Below are positions 36,268-46,570 of a stretch of DNA of 64,000 nt, one piece after another. The DNA is taken from NCBI GenBank assembly GCA_004144175.1, contig SEFT01000009.1, forward strand, positions 108,876-172,875. Reading direction: 5' to 3'. The notes under the pieces are model-generated. The model ran no database searches. It saw only the letters and a program-made list of their open reading frames with translations, and was not told the DNA's origin. Each line of letters starts with the position of its first letter. Position 1 is the first letter of the stretch. The translations under genes and the position numbers were made by a program. Source of the stretch: Sphingobacteriales bacterium (GTDB lineage: Bacteria; Bacteroidota; Bacteroidia; Chitinophagales; Chitinophagaceae).

Positions 36268-37929
36268 ATGTGTGCTTACAAGGCATATAAGCGTTTATTG
36301 CTGCTGGTTGCCTCGTCTGTAACTATCAGTACCTCATTCATTTCGTGTAGCCCGCCCGACGAAAAACTGGATGAAAATACTTTTCGTATCAACTATTCCA
36401 GCGGTACGCTCGAGTCGATGGACCCGGCTTTTGCCAAGGCGCTGTACGATATGTGGGGTGCGCATATGGTATACAACACCCTTGTAGAAACCAACGAACA
36501 ATTGCAACTGGTGCCTAGCCTGGCCAAAAGATGGGAAGCCAGTGCTGATGGCCTCACCTATACTTTCTACCTGCGCAATGATGTATTTTTTCAGGATGCG
36601 CCTGAATTTGCAGGTGGGAAGGGTAGGCTGCTTACAGCAAATGATGTGGTTTATAGCTTTGACAGGATCATTGATCCGGAAGTCGCATCACCCGGCGCGT
36701 GGATATTTAATGACCGGGTAGCCGGAGAAAAGCCTTTCCTGGCTATAAATGACACAATATTCCAGGTAAAATTAAACGCGCCTTTCAGGGCTTTGCCCGA
36801 AATACTGAGCATGCCTTATTGCAGCATTGTTCCGCACGAAGTGGTAAACCACTGGGGCAAGGATTTTCGCGCGCACCCATGCGGTACAGGTCCGTACCGA
36901 TTCCATTATTGGGATGAGGGTAATGTGCTGGTACTATTAAAGAATCCAAAATACTGGGAACAAGACCAGAACGGAAACAGGCTACCATATGTGCCCGCCG
37001 TCAAAATAACTTTTATAGACAGCAAGGCTACTGAGTTCTTTCTATTTCTTCAGGGTAAGCTCGACTTTGTAAATGGCCTCGACGGGTCTTTCAAAGACCT
37101 GGTGCTAACGAAGAATGGAACGCTGAAACCGGAATTTGCAGAGCAGATCAATCTCGACAAACGTTTTTATCTCAATACCGAATACATCGGCATACTTACC
37201 GATACCACCAATCCTGTAATAAAAGATGCGCCTACACGCAATGTGCTGGTGAGGCGTGCAATCAACTACGCTATCGATAGAAAAAAGATCGTCACCTATT
37301 TTAAAAATGGGGTAGGTATACCGGCACACTCCGGTTTTATACCGTCGGGCATGCCCGCCTTTGATAGCAGCGGTAGTTATGGTTATCGTTACGATCCTAA
37401 TAAGGCGCTGGAATTATTGGCACAGGCCGGGTATGACCATGGCAAGGGTTTGAAACCTGTGACCATCATCAGCCCCGATAACTGGGCCGATGTGGTGAAC
37501 TATGTGGCGACACAACTGCAAGATGTGGGGATACCGGCTAAGGTCGAGATCATGCAGCCCAATATACTGAAGCAGCAGATGAGCCGCTCGCAGGCGCAGA
37601 TGTTCCGCGGGCAGTGGATAGCCGACTATCCAGATGCAGAGACCTATCTATCTGTATTCAATGGCCGTTTTCCTGCACCGCCCAACTATACAAGGTTCAG
37701 CAATCCGCAGTTCGACAAGTGGTATGATGAAAGCATGAATGCACCGGACAGCATCAGGTGGAAGCTATACCGGAATATGGACAGCCTGGCTATGAGTATG
37801 GCTCCATTAGTACCATTATATTACGACCAGATGCTGCACTTCACCAGCAAGCGTGTTACGGGTTTTACAGCTAACCCTATGAATTTGATTGACGTCAAAC
37901 AAGTACGGTTAAAAGCACAGGGTCAATAA
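36268..37929 (+). CDS. Oligopeptide/nickel-type ABC transporter substrate-binding lipoprotein
   Basis: 553 residues of the SBP_bac_5 (OppA/DppA) family. The N-terminal hydrophobic segment ends in a lipobox-like SFISC, so the mature protein probably starts at Cys27 as a lipoprotein. Typical segments are GTLESMDPAFAKALYDMW, LVPSLAKRWEASADGLTYTF, VNDVVYSFDRIIDP-like (TANDVVYSFDRI), RRAINYAIDRKKIV and FRGQWIADYPDAETYL. No permease or ATPase gene is adjacent; they must be elsewhere if it serves a transporter. Ligand unknown. Confidence 0.88.
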   Translation: MCAYKAYKRLLLLVASSVTISTSFISCSPPDEKLDENTFRINYSSGTLESMDPAFAKALYDMWGAHMVYNTLVETNEQLQLVPSLAKRWEASADGLTYTFYLRNDVFFQDAPEFAGGKGRLLTANDVVYSFDRIIDPEVASPGAWIFNDRVAGEKPFLAINDTIFQVKLNAPFRALPEILSMPYCSIVPHEVVNHWGKDFRAHPCGTGPYRFHYWDEGNVLVLLKNPKYWEQDQNGNRLPYVPAVKITFIDSKATEFFLFLQGKLDFVNGLDGSFKDLVLTKNGTLKPEFAEQINLDKRFYLNTEYIGILTDTTNPVIKDAPTRNVLVRRAINYAIDRKKIVTYFKNGVGIPAHSGFIPSGMPAFDSSGSYGYRYDPNKALELLAQAGYDHGKGLKPVTIISPDNWADVVNYVATQLQDVGIPAKVEIMQPNILKQQMSRSQAQMFRGQWIADYPDAETYLSVFNGRFPAPPNYTRFSNPQFDKWYDESMNAPDSIRWKLYRNMDSLAMSMAPLVPLYYDQMLHFTSKRVTGFTANPMNLIDVKQVRLKAQGQ

Positions 37930-37940
37930 TATTCCACAAC

Positions 37941-39395
37941 CTATTTTCTTTCTTTTATATAGTACTTCACTATGTTACCATCTATTGCAATCGTGTCAGC
38001 GATGTAGTTCTCGGCTATATATTGTTGTTGGTCCGGCTGAAATGCAATTACTTTAGTGCCAGGGTCCAGATGATGCTTGCTGCGTGTCTTTATAATTTTC
38101 TTTCCAACCAGCAACTCTGTATACCAAAGAACATTTTGCTCCAGGTGCCCATGCGTTACATAATATCCTTTAATATCTTCCTTTCCCCGGGCGGCTCGCT
38201 GAAGCATTCTGCATACATGCATATGCTCTTCATAACCTACTATATGCTCTTCATCGCCCATTACCTTTTTGCATATAAATGTATATGGCAACGCTATTGT
38301 GCCTAATGCAACCACTATATAAAGAGTTCTGTATTTACTGCTATCAGGCGTTAGCTTGGTAAATATCCAATAGAGCGAAATTGCAGACAAAACCGAGAGT
38401 ATTGGTAATGAGGGGGTGTCGTACCAGTGTATTTTTGTTGCAGCAGATGAAAGGATGATTAGATACAAAGTAGCCGCAATTCCCAGGTATATTGAAAGGT
38501 ATCTGACTGACCGGTCTTTACCGGCTATACCTATAAGTAGCCCTAGCAATGCAGGTATGCACCATAGCGAAAAGTCTTTCCTAAAAATAAGCTCGAAATA
38601 ATACCAGGAGTCGCCCTCATGCTGCTCTATGACCTGCCCGAATCTACCTCCTACCTCGTTTGCCAATACCGCATTTATATACCCGGGATTGTATTGCTCC
38701 CTTAAAAAATAGTAGCCTCCTACACATAAAAGGAATATCAGAATACCCAGATAAAAATGAGGTGACTTCAATACCATTAGAACTGACCTTCGATAGGCTG
38801 TGTACAGAAGTAGTGCCGGAAGAAATATCAGTGGCTGCACGCCCTTGGTGAGGCAGGCAAGTATAAGCGCACATAGAAACGAGTAGAAGTATTTAAGCTT
38901 ATCCTCTTCGATATACATGTACCAAGAGAGAACAAAAGATGTTATAAAAAAGGTGAGTACAGAATCGTAGTCGCCAGTGCGTATGCCATGCCTGCGAACA
39001 TATCCATCTGACGTTATCAGTACGATGCATGTAAGAAAACCGAGGAGTGGGTTCTTTTGTTTTCGGACAAAAAACCAAAAGAGCAGAAAACAGGTAGCCA
39101 ATGCAGCAAAAGCAGAAGGTAATCTTATGGCCAGCTCACCATCGCCAACCAGCTTGATAGACATCACTTGTAACCATATCATCAGCGGTGGCTTGGTATT
39201 CCACATATCGGGCTCATACTCGTATGTAGTTACCAGCCAGTTGCTAGTATCATTCATCTCATGCGCATTTACCGCAAGCCTCGCTTCATCCCAGCAATCG
39301 AGAAGGGATGAATCCAGATGTGCAAATATGGGGAAATACAAAAGCGGCAGCAGTAAAAGCAAGTAGACCAAAGGCCTGTTAAAAACAGCTTTCAA
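37941..39395 (-). CDS. GT39-family membrane glycosyltransferase (paralogue 1)
   Basis: 484-residue polytopic membrane protein of the ArnT/PMT type. The first periplasmic loop carries LDCWDEARLAVNAHEM (the catalytic acidic motif) and MWNTKPPLMIWLQ; later VRRHGIRTGDYDS and TKGVQPLIFLPAL. About ten or more hydrophobic segments are followed by a C-terminal soluble domain of about 100 residues. It closely resembles the genes at 39505 and 42104. Such enzymes transfer sugars from polyprenyl-phosphate to lipids or proteins. It is the last gene of a minus-strand run. Confidence 0.85.
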   Translation of the reverse strand: MKAVFNRPLVYLLLLLPLLYFPIFAHLDSSLLDCWDEARLAVNAHEMNDTSNWLVTTYEYEPDMWNTKPPLMIWLQVMSIKLVGDGELAIRLPSAFAALATCFLLFWFFVRKQKNPLLGFLTCIVLITSDGYVRRHGIRTGDYDSVLTFFITSFVLSWYMYIEEDKLKYFYSFLCALILACLTKGVQPLIFLPALLLYTAYRRSVLMVLKSPHFYLGILIFLLCVGGYYFLREQYNPGYINAVLANEVGGRFGQVIEQHEGDSWYYFELIFRKDFSLWCIPALLGLLIGIAGKDRSVRYLSIYLGIAATLYLIILSSAATKIHWYDTPSLPILSVLSAISLYWIFTKLTPDSSKYRTLYIVVALGTIALPYTFICKKVMGDEEHIVGYEEHMHVCRMLQRAARGKEDIKGYYVTHGHLEQNVLWYTELLVGKKIIKTRSKHHLDPGTKVIAFQPDQQQYIAENYIADTIAIDGNIVKYYIKERK

Positions 39396-39504
39396 AATTT
39401 ACAGGTTATAGTGAGGATAAATGAGCGTACGGCATGCAGTATTTTAGTACTGCAAAATAAAAAATTATGGAGTTGCAACCGCTCTTGCTCGTACAACGTA
39501 AATT

Positions 39505-40989
39505 TTAGTTAGCTGTAAGTACGTTTATTACTGTCTTTCTATCTTTTAAGCGGTATACCTTAATGTACTCGTTAGGTGTCCCCAAAAAATCATACGTGTA
39601 GTTTTGTTCGATGTATTGTTGCACATCATACTGAAATGCAATTACTTTATAGGATACTTCTAAATGGTTTGGGCTGCTACTTTTAACAATGTGACGTTCC
39701 TCTAATAGCCTAACATACCAATCTATATTCTGGTCAAGATATGTTTGCGCTATGTAGTAGCCTTTTATATCCACGCCACCTTTTAATGCTTGTTGGAAGT
39801 AACCGGCGATTTTCCTGTTGTCTTGCATATCAGCCGGATCTTCGCCTCCCGTGGTTTTTTCAAAAATGATCTTGTATGGTATCAGGATCAGCGTAATAGC
39901 TACCAGTAATGTCAGTTGTTTTTTATGCTGCGCTGAATGGGGTATCCATTTGCCTGCCTGATCGAATCCGATAGCCACCACAACGGATAAAAGCGGCAGA
40001 GCTGGCATATCATACCAGTTAAGTTTTGTAGCTGCCATCGATATAATGATCAGGTATAAAAACGCAGCAATAGATATAAATATGGTCAACCGTTTGATAA
40101 AGACATTTTTGGCTGTAACACCCAGCCAAATTGCAAATGGCACCATGATGTACCAAAATTTAAAATCAGCCTGCGATAATATGTCGTGATAAAACCAAAA
40201 GCTACCCTTATGACCCTCCAATGCCTGCGTATACCTACCGCCCAGTTCATTCTCAAATACCGCGTTAATATAGCCTGGATTGTAATGTTCTCGTAGCAGA
40301 TAGTAGCCGGAGATTAGTAGTATGAACAACAATATACCGGCATACAGATGACCGGATTTTAATAATGACAGGTGCTTTTGGCGATAGACAGCATATATTA
40401 CCAATGCAGGTAAGAATATAAGCGGCTGTACACCTTTGGTAAGAGATGCCAGTATAAGTGCGCCGGTGAAAAGGAAGAAATATTTGGGCTTTGCTTTTTC
40501 CAGGTACAGGAACCAGAACAATATAAAACTTGTGGTAAACATGGTGAGCAGCGAATCGTAATCGCCGGTACGTATGCCGTGGCGACGCACATAGCCGTCG
40601 GACGTAATGAGGACTACACAAGCGAGTAACCCAACCAACGCGTTGCCATATTTTTTAGCAAAGAACCAAAATAGCAGAAAGCATGTACCCAGAGCGGCTA
40701 AAGCGGAAGGAAATCTTATCGCCAGTTCGTTTTCGCCAAGTAGCCGGATGGATAATACCTGTAGCCATATCATTAATGGCGGCTTTGTATTCCACATATC
40801 CGGGTTATTCCAATAGGTAGTGACGATCCAATTATTTGTTTGGTTCATGTCATGCGCATTCATTGCCAGGCGTGCTTCGTCCCAGCAATCAAGCGGTAAT
40901 TCATCCAAATGGCTGAATACCGGAAAATACAGCATTATCAGTAGTAACAGAAAGTAAACCCAGGGCTTGTGAAGTAGGGATTGCAACAT
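39505..40989 (-). CDS. GT39-family membrane glycosyltransferase (paralogue 2)
   Basis: 494 residues. Very close in sequence to the neighbour at 37941: LDCWDEARLAMNAHDM, MWNTKPPLMIWLQVLSIRLL, VRRHGIRTGDYDSLL, TKGVQPLIFLPALV, REHYNPGYINAVFENELGGR. The similarity extends the full length, so the two arose by tandem duplication. There is a 109-bp gap to paralogue 1 and a 101-bp gap to the GT2 gene upstream. Confidence 0.85.
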   Translation of the reverse strand: MLQSLLHKPWVYFLLLLIMLYFPVFSHLDELPLDCWDEARLAMNAHDMNQTNNWIVTTYWNNPDMWNTKPPLMIWLQVLSIRLLGENELAIRFPSALAALGTCFLLFWFFAKKYGNALVGLLACVVLITSDGYVRRHGIRTGDYDSLLTMFTTSFILFWFLYLEKAKPKYFFLFTGALILASLTKGVQPLIFLPALVIYAVYRQKHLSLLKSGHLYAGILLFILLISGYYLLREHYNPGYINAVFENELGGRYTQALEGHKGSFWFYHDILSQADFKFWYIMVPFAIWLGVTAKNVFIKRLTIFISIAAFLYLIIISMAATKLNWYDMPALPLLSVVVAIGFDQAGKWIPHSAQHKKQLTLLVAITLILIPYKIIFEKTTGGEDPADMQDNRKIAGYFQQALKGGVDIKGYYIAQTYLDQNIDWYVRLLEERHIVKSSSPNHLEVSYKVIAFQYDVQQYIEQNYTYDFLGTPNEYIKVYRLKDRKTVINVLTAN

Positions 40990-41090
40990 ATCTTAGGTCT
41001 TATTGCTGTAAGTTTATACCAAAGAAGGGGTCATTTTATGACCCCTTCAATAATATAACAATTGAATGACATTCGTGCTAAAGCTCCAAG

Positions 41091-42056
41091 CTACTTACCA
41101 TCCGGCTGTTCGCTTCTTTCTATTGTCGTTTGGTCGATTACATATAGCGGCCGGTCGCGTACATTGTTTATAATACGGCTGATGTACTCTCCAATAATGC
41201 CCAGCGATAGCAGCTGTACACCGCCTACAAAGGTAATGCTGACCATGATAGAGGCCCAACCAGGTACAGTATCTCGATGCAAAAAATAATCGTACAGCGC
41301 AAACATACCTATGAGAAAAGAGATGATGCAAACTGCAAACCCAAGGCTCGTCGCCATCTTAAGCGGTGAATCAGAAAACGCCGTGATACCGTTAAAGGCC
41401 AGTCGCAGCATTTTTTTGAAAGGATAGTTGGTGGTACCAAATTTTCTTTCATCGCGCTCATACATTACATAGGTGCTCTTAAAGCCAAGCCACGCTATCT
41501 GCCCGCGTATATACTTGTCGTATTCTTTCATTTTCTTCAGGTATTCAAGTACGTCGCGGCTTATCAGGCGGTAGTCGCCTACATCCAGCGGTATCTCAAA
41601 TGATACCAGCCTTGCCATCAGGCGATAGAAAATTTTAGCGGTCATCAGCTTAAAATATGTTTCGCCTTTTCTTTTACTACGTTTGGCATATATCACTTTG
41701 AAGCCTGCCTGATATTCCTGGTACATTTCCTTTATTAGCTCAGGCGGGTCTTGCAGATCTCCATCTATCGTAACAATAGCATCTCCTTTGCTAAGATCCA
41801 TACCTGCTGATATAGCTATCTGATGGCCGAAGTTCCGCGAGAAAGCTATATAATGAAGCTTCGGGTTTTTAGCGCATTCTACCTTGAGCTTAGCCAGGCT
41901 GCTATCGCGGCTTCCATCGTTTACAAAAATGATCTCATAGCTGTCTGTTACGCTTTCGGCAGCTTCTGTCATTCTTCTTACCAGTTCTTCTATGATCTTT
42001 TCTTCATTAAAGACCGGTACTACAATAGATAATGCTATGTTGCTCCTTTGATTCAT
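41091..42056 (-). CDS. Family 2 glycosyltransferase, GtrB/ArnC-like
   Basis: 321 residues. The GT-A domain has SIVVPVFNEEKIIEEL, IIFVNDGSRDSSL, the DxD-type IDGDLQDPPE and NFGHQIAISAGMD. Two C-terminal transmembrane helices follow (GFAVCIISFLIGMFALYDYF and MVSITFVGGVQLLSLGIIGE). This architecture makes undecaprenyl-phosphate sugars. It sits among three GT39 enzymes that use such donors, so it is probably their supplier. Confidence 0.9.
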   Translation of the reverse strand: MNQRSNIALSIVVPVFNEEKIIEELVRRMTEAAESVTDSYEIIFVNDGSRDSSLAKLKVECAKNPKLHYIAFSRNFGHQIAISAGMDLSKGDAIVTIDGDLQDPPELIKEMYQEYQAGFKVIYAKRSKRKGETYFKLMTAKIFYRLMARLVSFEIPLDVGDYRLISRDVLEYLKKMKEYDKYIRGQIAWLGFKSTYVMYERDERKFGTTNYPFKKMLRLAFNGITAFSDSPLKMATSLGFAVCIISFLIGMFALYDYFLHRDTVPGWASIMVSITFVGGVQLLSLGIIGEYISRIINNVRDRPLYVIDQTTIERSEQPDGK

Positions 42057-42103
42057 TTATGTTGATACTAAAATAAAAATATGCTTTCCCTGTAAATAGA
42101 AGT

Positions 42104-43585
42104 TTATTTTCTTCCCTTTAATTGGTAAATACTTACCGATGGATGTTTACTTTCTACTGTGTCATACTGGTAATATTTCCTGATGGTGTCCTTTATAGCA
42201 GGCTGGAAAACAACAACCCGGCTATGCTTATCCAGCTCTGAAAGCTGCGCTATTTGCGTAAATTTACCTTTATCCCTTAATACCTTCAGATACCATTCAA
42301 TATTTGCCATATAGCGTTTGTCTTTTACTACTACTACACTGTCAGTAGCCATATGCGGATTTTGATAAACATCTTTGAGATAGCTGCAGATATTTGTGTT
42401 TTCTACTACCCAATCTCCGGAGGTTGGGTTTAGGCTGCTATTCATGCTGGCCAAATATGGTGTAACGGTGAGGGCCGCCACGGCAGCAAACAAGAATACC
42501 GGCTTTTTTGTAGTAAGGTTCGAGAAATCTATTTTTAAGAGCATCTGGCAAATAAACCAAATGCCGATAGCTGCAAGCACCGCTAAAAATGGATAGGCCT
42601 GCATGTCGTACCAGTCACTTTTATTTACACTCTTCGAAATAATTACGAAATAGGAAAGGCTAAGAAGAAGAGAAAAAATCGTAACGTCTTTTATTTTACT
42701 ATTTACAGAAAAACAACCACCTATAGCCCCCACCAGCGCAAGCAGATACCAATAATGGAAATGCTGGTCGATGGCGAGATTAATATAGTAGAAAAAATCC
42801 CGGTTCATATATCCGTCAACCGAGCTGGATTTGGCGAACCTGCCTATTAGGTCATTATCAACTACTGCCCGAAAATACCCCGGTGTACGTTGTTCGTGCA
42901 TATAGTAATACCCGGCAACTACACCGGCAAATATGGCTAGGCCTATGTAAAACTGCGGCGCCTTCAGCGTAGTTAGAAGCTTCTTTTTATAAATAGTATA
43001 TAACACAAGTCCGGGTGCCATTAACAGCCCGGCAATTGTTTTGGTCATAACTGCTAGTGTTACAAAGCATAGCGATAGTAACAGTAAGTACCTTTTGTCT
43101 TTATCGAGGTACCTGAAATAGAGGATACTATATGTTACCGAGAAAAAAGTAAGCATAGCATCGTAATCGCCGGTTCGGGGGCTGTGATGGTATTTGATAA
43201 AACCGGTAGAGCTGACAAGGACTATGACCGCAAGCACACCAAGCGCAGGTTTCTGCGCCTTGTCTTTAAGAAACCAGAATATAGTAAGACACGTAAGTCC
43301 GCCGGCTATTGCCGATGGGAGCCGCAGTGCCAACTCATTTACACCAAAGAAATTGAAAAATACTACTTGTATCCATATCAATAATGGCGGCTTAGTATTC
43401 CAAAAATCGGGTGCGTTATTATACGTAGTTACCAGCCATTGTTTCGACTTGTATAGCTCGTACGCATTTATTGCCAAACGCGATTCATCCCATAGTTGAA
43501 TTGGAAGTGTGTCGAGGCAGGCGAATATGGGTATTGCAAGAACTAGTATTGCAAACAGGCTCCACAACCAACCGGGTAATCTCAT
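42104..43585 (-). CDS. GT39-family membrane glycosyltransferase (paralogue 3)
   Basis: 493 residues, polytopic. It keeps the hallmark loop (LWDESRLAINAYELY, FWNTKPPLLIWIQVVFFN, HHSPRTGDYDAML) but is more divergent than the other two. The GT2 gene follows 47 bp later. It is the first gene of the four-gene minus-strand run. A substrate cannot be read from sequence; lipid A, teichoic-like or exopolysaccharide glycans are all possible. Confidence 0.85.
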   Translation of the reverse strand: MRLPGWLWSLFAILVLAIPIFACLDTLPIQLWDESRLAINAYELYKSKQWLVTTYNNAPDFWNTKPPLLIWIQVVFFNFFGVNELALRLPSAIAGGLTCLTIFWFLKDKAQKPALGVLAVIVLVSSTGFIKYHHSPRTGDYDAMLTFFSVTYSILYFRYLDKDKRYLLLLSLCFVTLAVMTKTIAGLLMAPGLVLYTIYKKKLLTTLKAPQFYIGLAIFAGVVAGYYYMHEQRTPGYFRAVVDNDLIGRFAKSSSVDGYMNRDFFYYINLAIDQHFHYWYLLALVGAIGGCFSVNSKIKDVTIFSLLLSLSYFVIISKSVNKSDWYDMQAYPFLAVLAAIGIWFICQMLLKIDFSNLTTKKPVFLFAAVAALTVTPYLASMNSSLNPTSGDWVVENTNICSYLKDVYQNPHMATDSVVVVKDKRYMANIEWYLKVLRDKGKFTQIAQLSELDKHSRVVVFQPAIKDTIRKYYQYDTVESKHPSVSIYQLKGRK

Positions 43586-43720
43586 TTTACGGGTTTTACG
43601 CTGTTGCGAAATTAGCAGTTAAAATGATATACATAAAATATTCAATAATGCCATATTTTGGAAATAGGCTCTGTCAAGAGGACTTATAACCTTTTTGCTA
43701 CTTGTTTGTTTTTTAAGAAC

Positions 43721-45025
43721 ATGAAGGATAAAATTGCTATTTTCTGGTTCCGGCGAGATCTAAGATTAGAAGACAACGCCGGGCTGCACCAAGCATTGCA
43801 ATCAGGTTTACCGGTATTGCCCATCTTTATCTTCGATACGGATATACTGGACGACCTGGAAAATAAGTGCGACAAACGAGTAGACCTGATACACCAGATG
43901 TTACAGGATATGCAACAACAGCTGGAAAAATGGGGAAGTGGCTTAAAGGTGTTGCATGGTAAGCCGCTTGACTGTTTTATAAAGATAATCAGTCAGTATG
44001 ATATACAGGCAGTGTATACCAACAGTGACTATGAACCCTATGCAAAAAAAAGGGACAGTGAAATAGCATTGATGCTATCTGAAGCGTCTGTTCCGTTTTA
44101 TGCTTACAAAGACCAGGTGATTTTTGAGCAGAATGAGATCGTAAAGAAAGATGGTACTCCTTATCTGGTATATACACCCTACAGCAAACAGTGGAAAGCG
44201 GCACTTACGGATGAGCATTTGAACACTAAGGATACTGAAAAATATAAACAGGCATTTTTGCAATACACGCCTGCCTCTATTCCATCCTTAAAAACCTTAG
44301 GTTTTGAACGAACGGGTATTGCATATGAGCCGCCGACTCTTGACACCAAGGTAGCCAAAGCTTATCAACGCACCCGTGATGTTCCTTCGTTGCCCACTAC
44401 AAGATTAAGTTTGCACCTCCGCTTTGGTACCATTAGTGTGCGACGGCTGGTGAAGGAAGTAATGGAACTAAATGAAACATTGCTGAACGAGCTGATATGG
44501 CGCGAATTCTTCCAGACGATACTTTGGCATATGCCCCATACCGTAACGGAGTCTTGCAAGAAGGAGTATGACCGCATCAGATGGCGGAACAATGAAAAAG
44601 AGTTTGAGAAATGGTGCAATGGTACCACCGGCTACCCGATAGTAGATGCCGGCATGCGAGAGCTGAACGAAACAGGCTTTATGCACAACCGGGTGCGTAT
44701 GATAACGGCCAGTTTCCTGGTAAAGCACCTGCTGATAGACTGGCGCTGGGGTGAAGCCTACTTTGCCGAAAAACTATTGGACTACGATATGGCATCGAAT
44801 GTGGGCAACTGGCAATGGGCAGCAGGTAGCGGCTGCGATGCTGCGCCGTACTTCCGCATATTCAATCCGTATACACAGGCTGCAAAGTTTGATCCGCAGA
44901 ATGTGTATATATCGAATTGGGTACCCGAGGCAGGCACTAAAGGTTATCCCGAACCGATAGTAGACCATCAACACGCACGTGAACGTTGCCTAGATACCTT
45001 TAAAAAAGCGTTGCAAAAAGGCTAG
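43721..45025 (+). CDS. Deoxyribodipyrimidine photolyase / cryptochrome family
   Basis: 434 residues from the ATG at 43721 (a TTG 21 codons upstream would add an unlikely extension). Flavin-dependent light-driven repair of pyrimidine dimers. Motifs are IFWFRRDLRLEDN, LSLHLRFGTIS, ELIWREFFQTILWHMP, DAGMRELNETGFMHNRVRMI, and the FAD-binding LLDYDMASNVGNWQWAAGSG. The C-terminal WVPE is present. Probably a class I CPD photolyase; a cryptochrome-like sensor is less likely. Confidence 0.93.
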   Translation: MKDKIAIFWFRRDLRLEDNAGLHQALQSGLPVLPIFIFDTDILDDLENKCDKRVDLIHQMLQDMQQQLEKWGSGLKVLHGKPLDCFIKIISQYDIQAVYTNSDYEPYAKKRDSEIALMLSEASVPFYAYKDQVIFEQNEIVKKDGTPYLVYTPYSKQWKAALTDEHLNTKDTEKYKQAFLQYTPASIPSLKTLGFERTGIAYEPPTLDTKVAKAYQRTRDVPSLPTTRLSLHLRFGTISVRRLVKEVMELNETLLNELIWREFFQTILWHMPHTVTESCKKEYDRIRWRNNEKEFEKWCNGTTGYPIVDAGMRELNETGFMHNRVRMITASFLVKHLLIDWRWGEAYFAEKLLDYDMASNVGNWQWAAGSGCDAAPYFRIFNPYTQAAKFDPQNVYISNWVPEAGTKGYPEPIVDHQHARERCLDTFKKALQKG

Positions 45026-45028
45026 TTA

Positions 45029-46570
45029 TTACCCAGCCCAGCCTTCTCTGTCAAGGCTTCGATATTGTATGGCTTCAGCCAGATGCTCGGGCCTTATGTC
45101 GTCGCTATCTGCCAGGTCAGCTATTGTGCGAGATACTTTTAATATCCTGTCGTAAGCACGGGCAGAGAGGTTTAAGCGGTCCATTGCTGTTTTCAACAGG
45201 TTTTGCCCGATGCTATTTATTATGCAAACCTCCTTTAGCAACTTGCTACCCATCTGGGCATTGCTATATATGCCGGTATGCTCTTCAAATCTTTTTGCTT
45301 GCCGCTCTCGCGCTTTTATCACACGTGTACGAACATCGCTGCTTGGCTCGGAAGTACGAGGCGAAGAAAGCTCATTGAACGAAACAGGTGTAACTTCTAC
45401 ATGCAAATCTATGCGGTCGAGCAATGGGCCTGATATCTTATTGAGATAACGCTGCACCATTACCGGCGAGCAGGTACATTCCTTCTCCGGATGGTTGTAA
45501 TACCCGCAGGGGCAAGGGTTCATAGACGCGATGAGCATAAAGCTGGCCGGGAAGTCGATACTTAGCTTGGCGCGCGATATAGTTACCCTACGCTCCTCCA
45601 TCGGCTGGCGCATTACCTCCAGTACTGTTCTCTTAAACTCCGGCAACTCATCGAGAAAGAGTACGCCATTGTGCGCCAGTGAGATCTCGCCCGGTTGCGG
45701 TATGCCACCACCGCCCACCAGCGCGGCATCGCTTACCGTATGGTGTGGCGAGCGGAACGGACGTGTAGCTATGAGCGATGTATTTGCCTGTAGCTTGCCC
45801 GCAACTGAATGTATCTTGGTTGTCTCCAGCGCTTCATGTAGAGTCAGTGGAGGTAAGATCGTGGGCAGACGTTTGGCCAGCATGGTCTTACCGGCACCCG
45901 GTGGTCCTATCAGTATTGCATTGTGGCCACCTGCAGCAGCTATTTCTAGTGCTCGTTTTACATTCTCTTGTCCTTTAACATCATTGAAGTCTAGATCGAA
46001 ATGATTCTGTGCGTCGAAAAATTCTTCACGGGTGTTTACAGTTACAGGTTTTAGCTCTGTCGTCTTATTAAGAAAGCCTATTACTTCGCCAATATCATTT
46101 ACTCCATACACTTCCAGGTTATTCACAAGTGCTGCTTCGCGGGCATTGGCTTTGGGTACTATCAGCCCTTTGAATTTTTCGGTACGTGCCTGTATAGCTA
46201 TCGGCAGAGATCCCTTAATAGGTTGAAGTGACCCGTCAAGCGATAATTCTCCCATTACGATGTACTGCTCTAATTCTTCGGAGGGCAGCTGACCCGATGC
46301 GGCCAGCATACCTATGGCAATTGGCAAATCGTATGCAGCCCCTGCTTTGCGTATATCGGCAGGTGCCATATTTATCACGATTCGCATCCGCGGACGCTCC
46401 ATGCCATTGTTCTTCAGCGCTGATGTAATACGCTCTATGCTTTCCTTCACAGCATTGTCGGGTAGTCCTACTATTATATAGTCGGGCTTGCCACCCGGCG
46501 TATCTACTTCTATGGTGATGGTCATTGCTTCTACCCCATATACCGCACTTCCAAAAACTTTTACAAGCAT
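45029..46570 (-). CDS. comM: YifB/ComM family Mg-chelatase-like AAA+ ATPase
   Basis: 513 residues from MLVKVFGSAVYGVEA at 46570; the frame is open 40 codons further upstream but the family starts here. The N-terminal Lon-S5-like domain is followed by Walker A IGPPGAGKTMLAK near residue 223, Walker B-type GVLFLDELPEF, and the C4-like motif MNPCPCGYYNHPEKECTC. ComM homologues drive branch migration during natural transformation and recombination. Stop codon is 3 nt from the convergent photolyase stop. Confidence 0.92.
   Translation of the reverse strand: MLVKVFGSAVYGVEAMTITIEVDTPGGKPDYIIVGLPDNAVKESIERITSALKNNGMERPRMRIVINMAPADIRKAGAAYDLPIAIGMLAASGQLPSEELEQYIVMGELSLDGSLQPIKGSLPIAIQARTEKFKGLIVPKANAREAALVNNLEVYGVNDIGEVIGFLNKTTELKPVTVNTREEFFDAQNHFDLDFNDVKGQENVKRALEIAAAGGHNAILIGPPGAGKTMLAKRLPTILPPLTLHEALETTKIHSVAGKLQANTSLIATRPFRSPHHTVSDAALVGGGGIPQPGEISLAHNGVLFLDELPEFKRTVLEVMRQPMEERRVTISRAKLSIDFPASFMLIASMNPCPCGYYNHPEKECTCSPVMVQRYLNKISGPLLDRIDLHVEVTPVSFNELSSPRTSEPSSDVRTRVIKARERQAKRFEEHTGIYSNAQMGSKLLKEVCIINSIGQNLLKTAMDRLNLSARAYDRILKVSRTIADLADSDDIRPEHLAEAIQYRSLDREGWAG

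Noticed and set aside
43658..43720. Extended N-terminus for the photolyase
   Set aside because: TTG start and an extension not found in the family; the ATG at 43721 gives the standard start.
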